Of a stretch of 64,000 nt of DNA, positions 9,042 to 16,600 are shown piece after piece. Made by a program: the position numbers and the translations under genes. How positions within the stretch are numbered: the first letter of the stretch is position 1; every line of letters starts with the position of its first letter. This DNA is from Niastella caeni (GTDB lineage Bacteria; Bacteroidota; Bacteroidia; Chitinophagales; Chitinophagaceae): assembly GCF_004834005.1 (NCBI RefSeq), contig NZ_STFF01000007.1, positions 62,001-126,000 on the forward strand, in the 5' to 3' direction. The notes under the pieces were generated by a model. The model worked only from the letters and a program-made list of their open reading frames with translations. It searched no databases and was not told the origin of the DNA.

Positions 9042-10880
9042 TCAATTGCACGGAGTGCTAATTACAATAGTAGTGCCTTCTCCTGCTTTACTGTTTATTT
9101 CGAACCGGCCTGCCATCATTAACGTACGCTCTTTCATTCCCAGCAATCCCAATGTTTTTTTGGCGTCCAGTGTATTCATATCAAAACCAATTCCGTCATC
9201 TTGTATCGTTAAGATTATTGTATCATTTTCTAAATGCATTTTGCTGTAAACATTTTTCGCCATTGCGTGGCGGCCAATATTGGTCAATGCTTCCTGGTAT
9301 ATTCTGAAAAGGGACGTGGCCACTGAAGTAGCAACAGGCAAGTGGGAAATGGTTGATTCGAAACTGATTTTAATACCTGACCTGTTTTCAAATTCCTTGC
9401 TTTGCCATTCTATGGCTTCAATAAGTCCCAGATCGTCAAGCATACTAGGTCGTAGGTCGGTAGCAATCCGCCGGACCGTTTTAATGGTTTCATTCAATAG
9501 CTGAAGGGTGTCGCTTGTTTTCTGCAGAACCGTGGCGTCTTTATATTTTTGTAGCTTTTGATGAAGCCAGGAAATATCCATTTTTAAAATGGTAAGGTGT
9601 TGGCCCAGCTCGTCATGTATTTCCCGGGCAATGCTGGTACGCTCAGTTTCCCGGATGTTTAAAAGGTGATCTGAAAGTTCGCGTAACTGAACGGTGGTTT
9701 TTCTGTATTCCCGGATAGCTTCCAGTTTTTCTGTTATATCAACTGCCAGTATCAGCCGCGAGATCTTATCGTTGTAAACAAAATCATGTGAGTAAACTTC
9801 CACGTCAATGATGGTACCGTTCTTTTTTATGTGCCTGAATAAACCCATACTCACCAGCCCGGAACTTATGGTATGAACCTTTTTATAGAATATTTTATAG
9901 TCCTCTTCAGGGCGAATGTCAAGCGCACGCAATTGAAGGAACTCCTGTTTTGAATAACCATATGAAGTAATGGCTGCTTCATTTACATCCAGGAAGTAAA
10001 AGGTTTGCAGGTCCATTACAAACATGGGCAAGGGGCTTTGTTGAAAAAGCAGGCGATGCCTTTCTTCGCTTTGCGCCAGAGCCAGTTCCGTTTTTTTCTG
10101 TTTGGTAATATCGCGCATAAAAGAAAGGATCCGGTCATCATCTATTTGTTGCAACACACATTCGGCATAATACGTTGAGCCATCCTTTGACCGCATCTTT
10201 TTCTCCCACAAGATCTTTTCACCTGATTCCAAAGCGGCTTTTTCAGGCATTTGCTGACGCAGCTCTTCAAAATGCAAAAGATCCGTCAGGTTTAACTGCG
10301 TCAATTCCTGCCGGGTGTATCCTGTTAAATGGCAGGCTTTTATATTAGCATCGAGGCAATAGAATTTTTTATTGAAAACAATGATCGCATCGCCGTACTG
10401 TTCAACCGGCCAATAGTATGCTGCTTCGCTGTGTAGTATTGCGCCTCCTGTTGATTCAGCATATAAACCGTTGCCTGTTGCTGAGCGTGCGCCAATTCTA
10501 TTATTTTGATCAATTGGTTTGAAAATAAATAAATAGCCGCCGCTAATAGATTCGGCGTCAATGGTATGCCGGGTAATATGAACTTGTATTTTTTTGCCTT
10601 CGCTATTTACAAATGGTATTGTCCCTTGTGTAAATGCGGTGTTTTTTAGTGGGAGCGACTGGCTGTTTGTTTCTGAAGAGGGAGTCAGGAAAGATATATC
10701 GAAACCCAGTATATCGTGAAGTCTGTGATTAAATAAAGCAGCGGCTGCTTCGTTACATGACGTAATAATGAAGCTGTTATCGGTATATACGGCAGCTTCG
10801 CTAATGTACTGTATGAACAGTTGGTTGGTGGTACTATTGGGTATCTCGTTTTCCATTTGCTTAATGGGGTACATAATCAT
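9042..10880 (-). CDS. Multi-PAS sensor histidine kinase, NarX/HisKA_3 type
   Basis: About 612 residues, no membrane segments. PAS modules at ~20-125, ~155-265 ('GYTRQELTQLNLTDLLHFEEL') and ~270-390 ('SYGYSKQEFLQLRALDIRPEED'); HisKA_3 with His422 in 'IAREIHDELGQH'; HATPase_c ('RIYQEALTNIGRHA', 'DDGIGFD', 'LGLLGMKER'). Start uncertain: ATGs at 10880, 10874 and 10856, all before the first PAS domain; the frame extends only to a GTG. Likely forms a two-component system with the downstream NarL-type regulator. Confidence 0.9.
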   Translation of the reverse strand: MIMYPIKQMENEIPNSTTNQLFIQYISEAAVYTDNSFIITSCNEAAAALFNHRLHDILGFDISFLTPSSETNSQSLPLKNTAFTQGTIPFVNSEGKKIQVHITRHTIDAESISGGYLFIFKPIDQNNRIGARSATGNGLYAESTGGAILHSEAAYYWPVEQYGDAIIVFNKKFYCLDANIKACHLTGYTRQELTQLNLTDLLHFEELRQQMPEKAALESGEKILWEKKMRSKDGSTYYAECVLQQIDDDRILSFMRDITKQKKTELALAQSEERHRLLFQQSPLPMFVMDLQTFYFLDVNEAAITSYGYSKQEFLQLRALDIRPEEDYKIFYKKVHTISSGLVSMGLFRHIKKNGTIIDVEVYSHDFVYNDKISRLILAVDITEKLEAIREYRKTTVQLRELSDHLLNIRETERTSIAREIHDELGQHLTILKMDISWLHQKLQKYKDATVLQKTSDTLQLLNETIKTVRRIATDLRPSMLDDLGLIEAIEWQSKEFENRSGIKISFESTISHLPVATSVATSLFRIYQEALTNIGRHAMAKNVYSKMHLENDTIILTIQDDGIGFDMNTLDAKKTLGLLGMKERTLMMAGRFEINSKAGEGTTIVISTPCN

Positions 10881-11296
10881 GCAGCACACACTTACAAACT
10901 TTTCATAGAAAACGATTCGAGAACAAGATTAACTTTTTATTTTTAGATTACCATAAGTTAATGCAGAATTGTTAGTAACTAGTTTTACTTCCTTGAAAAA
11001 ATTAAAAATGTCATAAAGACGTTATTTCTGCAGGATACATGAAAACCTTTAGTTCTATAAAGTGATAACATTGGTTCGCCACTTTATGGCTGCCGGATAT
11101 TTTTAATCGCTTAAATACTGAATTACCTTCGTTGTAATGATTCTTGCCATATAGCCATTCCTCACCCTCAATCATCCTGGTCAAACCTGTTTAAACCTCG
11201 GCCTTTATAAGGGATATTGCACTATTTTGATTTTTGTGCTGCAACTCTTTTCTATATCTGTAAAGCGGCATAGAAAGTATTCTAATTTATATAATT
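10881..11296. other. 416-bp divergent intergenic region
   Basis: AT-rich, no supported gene. It must hold the promoters of the leftward kinase/regulator pair and the rightward receiver gene. The best rightward match is TTTTG at 11232-11236 with TATATCTG at 11253-11260 (one mismatch to TAnnTTTG, 16-base spacing), 36 bases before the ATG. Weak. Confidence 0.35.
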
Positions 11297-11692
11297 ATGA
11301 AGAGTTTAGGTATCAAGGTAGCGTTGATTGATGATTCTCCTATTATCAGGAACTGTATGCAGGATATTATATCATTGTGGGGATATGTTGTTGTGCTGGA
11401 AGCGGTTAATGGAAAAGATCTGTTCAGGAAATTAACTAAAGCCAATGCCCCGGATATTTGTATTACAGACATTAATATGCCGGAAATGAATGGATATGAG
11501 ACCATCGCCGTGCTGAAAGAAAAATGGCCTGAAATAAAGATCATCGCTTTTTCAATAGCAAATAATAAAAAAGATGAAGAACGGGCTTTAGCCGCTGGCG
11601 CCCATGCATTTGTTTCAAAGCTTAGTTCCATTACCGTATTGCAAAAAGTATTGCAAAGTATGAAGCAGCCTGCCAAAAGTGGATATAAGTAA
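11297..11692 (+). CDS. Stand-alone response-regulator receiver protein
   Basis: 131 residues, one receiver domain: acidic pair in 'LIDDS', phospho-acceptor Asp58 in 'ITDINMPEMNGYE', and the conserved Lys in 'VSKLSS' near 108. No output domain. It is divergent from the kinase block and monocistronic. It could relay phosphate from one of the neighbouring orphan-type kinases, but nothing in the sequence assigns the partner. Confidence 0.88.
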   Translation: MKSLGIKVALIDDSPIIRNCMQDIISLWGYVVVLEAVNGKDLFRKLTKANAPDICITDINMPEMNGYETIAVLKEKWPEIKIIAFSIANNKKDEERALAAGAHAFVSKLSSITVLQKVLQSMKQPAKSGYK

Positions 11693-12372
11693 GCTGGCAA
11701 TTCAGGCTCTCCCCCTATCTGCGCTTCGAAATCTCTCCATCAAGATCTACAGCTAACATATTGCGGCAAAATAAACAGGTGTTGGTCAACAATTGCCATG
11801 TAGAAGAATGAATTCCCACCTTTTAAACTTTTACGAAAACAAACCTTCTTATTACGTTTATGCCTGTTTGAATTTATACGTGGTTCATCCTGTATTCACT
11901 TCAAAAAATGCGGCGCCCGGAGGGCTACAGTTTGGATATATGTTAAAAACCACCATTGCTGATAAAAGAGGCAGCACCACCAGGGCCGCTTTTGGTACTG
12001 CTATTTAACAACCTGAAGATATAGGGCGTTGCTTAAATAGAATTAAACAAATAGATGAAAGGAGAAAATGCATCGGGGAGGCCTTTGTTTTTATCTTCGA
12101 AGTGTTTGAGGTTTTCCACATTTTATCCCTATACCTGGTTGGGTGCTAATAAATCATATAACGAGGCGTTACGTAAAAAAGGCATAGTATTTGAAATTAT
12201 TACAAGTTCGCCTGTGCGGTATTCCGGAAAGCCGTTGACATTGTACCGAAAGAATTTGTTCCGGAATATGTAAGAATCAATCACAAATCATTCTCTTTCT
12301 GATATCCTGTACCGTATCAGGCTGTACAATGTTCCCAATATATTTATTCTTTTATACTATATATACCAATAT
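11693..12372. other. 680-bp region without a supported gene
   Basis: Two plus-strand frames of about 70 codons (11793-12008, 12055-12273) show no recognisable motif. No hairpin terminator follows the receiver gene. The stretch separates the signalling block from the M48/helicase cassette and should contain that cassette's promoter; just before its ATG the sequence is very AT-rich, but no TAnnTTTG element was found. Confidence 0.4.
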
Positions 12373-13632
12373 ATGTTACAAGCGCTTCCATATCACTTGA
12401 AAGTTCGTGATCATTTTGCTCAACAAACAAAGACATGGAATTTCTTTGCGGCGGTAAAAACGAAAGAGGAGCAGTTGGCTCAGTACAAAACAGAATTGTT
12501 AAAAAATACTTACAAATTTGACGTTGCAGCCGACGCCGGTATTTATGAAAAAGTTAATAAAGCTAAAAATAAATTGGGGTTAGAGCAATTGCCCGTAACC
12601 GTATACCAGGCTCAATACACCGATGAAATGAACGCCAGCATAGTTTTCCTTAACAATGAAGCGCATATTGTTTTCAGCGGTCGCATAACACAATTGTTAG
12701 ATGAAGATGAACTGCTGGCAATACTGGCGCATGAGCTTACCCATATAAAATTGTACAGTATGTTACAGGGTGAGCTGGAAACTGCAGAGCGTATTATTAT
12801 GGCAATTGCGGGTAACTACAACAGTGATGCTGCTTATTACGAAACAGCGCGTTTATATAGATTATACACTGAAATATTTTGCGACCGGGGCGCCTATACG
12901 GTTGTGGAAGATACCAGGCCGGTTATTACCTCCCTGGTTAAGATTGCAACCGGTTTAGATAAAGTAAGTGCGGAAAGCTATACCAATCAGGCCGATGAAA
13001 TTTTTTCAACTGCCAGCGGCGTTAAAGCAGCTACCGTCTCACACCCCGAAAATTTTATCAGGGCCAGGGCCCTTCAGCTTTGGCATGAAAAAAAGGAAGC
13101 CGCTGAAGATGAAATAATAAAAATGATCGAGGGTATGACCGACCTGGACCAACTGGATGTATTTAAGCAAAAAGAGCTTTTGCAGTTAACCAAAAAGTTT
13201 ATGCAACTGTTGTTAAAGCCAAACTGGTTTAGAAGTACATTGGTGACCAGCCTGGCCAAACAATATTTTGCCGATTTTTCCTACGATGATACTGTTATAC
13301 TGGATGAAGAGCTTATAGAATCAATAGGTGAATCTCATACCAGCATCAGGGATTACCTGGGATATATTATGCTCGATTTTGCATTGGTTGATGGAGAACT
13401 GGAACAAATTCCTTTTGGCTGGGCTTTTCAGTTTGCGGAAAGCATACAATTAAAAGACGTTTTTGACGCCATTGTTAAAAAAGAGTTACAACTGAGCGAC
13501 AAAAAACTGCAGCAGCACAAACAAAAAACAATGTCTGCCTGGTATAAAATAAAAGAAGGTGAAAGGGAACAGGTATATGAAAGCGAATTTGAAAATTTGA
13601 AAATGAGCCAGTTTGAAAATGGCGGCTCATAA
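12373..13632 (+). CDS. M48-type zinc metallopeptidase with TerB-like C-terminal region
   Basis: 419 residues, no signal peptide or membrane helix, so cytosolic, unlike HtpX/Ste24-type M48 enzymes. The zinc site is intact: HELTH at 120-124 in 'LLAILAHELTHIKL', with the likely third ligand Glu167 in 'YTEIFCD'. 'SHPENFIRARAL' (223-234) matches the conserved region near the end of M48 domains. Residues ~325-375 ('IMLDFALVDGELEQI') resemble a TerB-like helical module. The next gene, a giant helicase, starts 58 bp downstream on the same strand, so co-transcription is likely. A role as protease effector or regulator of that partner is inference. Confidence 0.82.
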   Translation: MLQALPYHLKVRDHFAQQTKTWNFFAAVKTKEEQLAQYKTELLKNTYKFDVAADAGIYEKVNKAKNKLGLEQLPVTVYQAQYTDEMNASIVFLNNEAHIVFSGRITQLLDEDELLAILAHELTHIKLYSMLQGELETAERIIMAIAGNYNSDAAYYETARLYRLYTEIFCDRGAYTVVEDTRPVITSLVKIATGLDKVSAESYTNQADEIFSTASGVKAATVSHPENFIRARALQLWHEKKEAAEDEIIKMIEGMTDLDQLDVFKQKELLQLTKKFMQLLLKPNWFRSTLVTSLAKQYFADFSYDDTVILDEELIESIGESHTSIRDYLGYIMLDFALVDGELEQIPFGWAFQFAESIQLKDVFDAIVKKELQLSDKKLQQHKQKTMSAWYKIKEGEREQVYESEFENLKMSQFENGGS

Positions 13633-13690
13633 GTAAACCGGTGTTACCCATTTTCAAATTTTTAAATTATTTAAATTTCAAATTGTTTTT

Positions 13691-16600
13691 ATGTCAATAC
13701 AGGTTCAATCATTCAGGCAATTTCTGAAAACGGCTTTTAATAATGGAGACTATGCTACAGATGATGTAATTGCATTTGTGCTGCCTTTGTGTAAAGAAGT
13801 GATCGGCTTTCATGAAGCCGGGCTGGTAGCTCCATTTGAGAATGAACATGCACTGTTCATCTCAGACAACCGGCTGGACGTTGATGAAAGAGCGGCCCAC
13901 AAACCCATGAATGCTATTGGGAAAGTAATTGCCTTGTTTGAAAAAAATAAAGCCCGTCATTTTGAGGTGATGGGCAATGCAAGGCCTGATATTGATATAG
14001 ATGACAGCGCACTGTCAGTAGAGAACGTACATATACATTTGAATGGTAATGAAACTTTATCGTTCCCTGCGTTTATTCCTGGTTACAGATGTTTTGAAAT
14101 GACCCTGGGCCACCATGATGAGCTGACCGATATTTTTTGCCTTGGTTGCGTATTGGGCAGTATGGCATTGGGTCTGAATTTGTTTGAAGAGAAAGACCTG
14201 GCCTTATTTGCAAAATACCGCAGCAATCCTATACTATATAATCATCGCATTCATCCTACCATTAGTGCGCTGATTGCAGAAATGACGGAGTTGAGCAGGC
14301 AAAAGCGTGTGCAGGACCTGTATGATATTGTAAACCGCTTACAACACTACCGGGACTATGATGCAGAAAAGCAAACCGATCTGAGTAATATTGCCGGTTG
14401 GATCAATAAATCTTTAACCAACCGGAACCAGCTTATATTAAACAAGTTGCGCAACCGGTTATTCGATACCAGCAGGCGTAACCGCTTGTTATATTATAAA
14501 CCGAATATGCGGTTTGTAAATTTAACAGTAAGCAGCGTGCCCATGGTGCTGCATTACCAAAGCATTCGTCCTGAATTATTATTTACCTGGAATAAAGAAA
14601 TTTCTGACCGCGTAATTGGGATGAAAGAAATTGTGCTGAACAAATACCTGCGGTTTGAAGATCATTTGTATTTACCTTCTTCTCTCGATAAAATACGAAT
14701 TGAAGCACAACGCGACATCCAGGAATACGGCTTTAGCCAGTTGAAGCTGGTTATTGTGTATTTGAACTGGCATAACCTGAAAGAGGACCCCGATGAACGC
14801 ATTCAAAGTCCTTTGTTATTGGTGCCAGCCGAAATAAAAAAGAACAAAAAATTAAAAGAAGATCATTTCGTATTAAAGATAACTGATAACGTGGCTGAAG
14901 TAAATCCGGTTTTGGCCAGTTATCTGAAAGAATTATATGGTATTGAATTGCCCGATTTTGTAGACCTGGATGAAATGACGCCCGAGCAATTCTATCAACT
15001 GCTGAAAAGCCAGATTGATGCCGCCAACCAGGGGATCGTGCTGAATTATATTCAAAAACCCCGCATCAGGCTGGTGCACAATGTAGCCAAGCAAACTGTA
15101 ACTAATTTTAAAAAACGGTTACAACGTACCGGCAAGCAGTTGAGCAATTACAAAGATGTTGGGTACAGCTATCAGCAAGAGCAATACAAACCGTTGGGGC
15201 TTGAAATATTCAAGCAACGGGTTGAGCCGAAGCGTGGTTTCCTGGAGTCTTTAGGCCATGAAGACGCCAGGATTACCCCTTCGCAATTGACGGAAAGCGT
15301 TCCCGACAAAAGAAGGCCGTTGTTTGAGCTTTCAGAAAGCGAGGGCAATCCCTATAGCTGGGATTTTGATATGTGTAACATTGTATTGGGCAATTTCAAT
15401 TATAAGAAAATGAGCCTGGTGCGGGATTACAATTTTGTGATCGATAACCAGGTCCCCAATGAGGTGTTTGAGCAATTGTTCAGCAGCAAGCCCAAGCCAA
15501 CCAGCGCAACAACACAAAACTGGAATAGCACGGATGACTGGTATCATGTTATTACAGCAGATCCTACACAAACAAAAGCTATATTAAAAAGCAGGGATAA
15601 AGAAAGTTATATCATCCAGGGACCTCCGGGTACGGGTAAAAGCCAAACGATCACCAACCTCATTGCCGATTTTGCCGCCCGTGGTCATAGTATCTTGTTT
15701 GTTTGCGAAAAGCGGGCAGCGCTGGATGTAGTGTATCATCGCCTGAAGCAACAGGGGCTCGATGAGTTATGTTGTTACATTCACGACAGCCTGGGCGACA
15801 AAAAAGAGTTTATCAGGAACCTGAAAGAGACCTATGAAGACTTTACCAAAAATAAAATGGACCTGGAAAGGATCCAGTTGAGCCGGGAAGCATTATTAAA
15901 ACAAACCAATGAGCAGCTGGAACTGTTGAAACAGTTTCACGCTACGCATACTGCAATTCCTGAGCAGGCGGGGATCGAATTCAGGAAATTGCTGGAACGG
16001 GTGGTGGAATTGAAAGATCACCTGGTAACCCGCTCGGTACGGGAAGTGGATGCATTACCGCATTATAAGGAATGGCTGGAATTTGGCAACGTTATTCAGC
16101 AGTTGAGCAATGCGCTTGAAGAAACAGGTGCAGAACCAACATTTGCAGAACATCCCTTCAGTAAAATAAATGAGAACATTTTCAACAACGAAAATCCGCA
16201 TGTAGTATTAGAAAACCTGTTAACGCACAGCCGTAATTTGCTCACGGATATTACCTCGGTAGTGAAAGAGAATAATATTCCGCCTGAGCATACCAACCGG
16301 TTGGAGCAGATTAAAAATTTAGTGCAGGTTGCTATTGTTTTAAACCCGCTGGCTGAAACGGATAATCTGCCTCTGGTAGATGAAGGGAATGAATCGGCCC
16401 GGAAATTCGATAAAGGCGTTCATTTGTACAAACAGCAGCAACAGCATTATGAACAGATCCGCGAACGGAACAAGAACTGGAAAACCAGGCTGAGTGAACA
16501 GGATATGCTGGCTGCCATTCCATTGGCTGCCAAGTATGAACAATCTTTCTTAAACTTCCTGAATAGTAAATGGAACCGGCTTAAAAATAAGATCGATGAA

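Noticed and set aside
11793..12273. Two small plus-strand frames (71 and 72 codons) before the M48 gene
   Set aside because: No recognisable motif, no promoter or start signal, composition not protein-like; probably chance.
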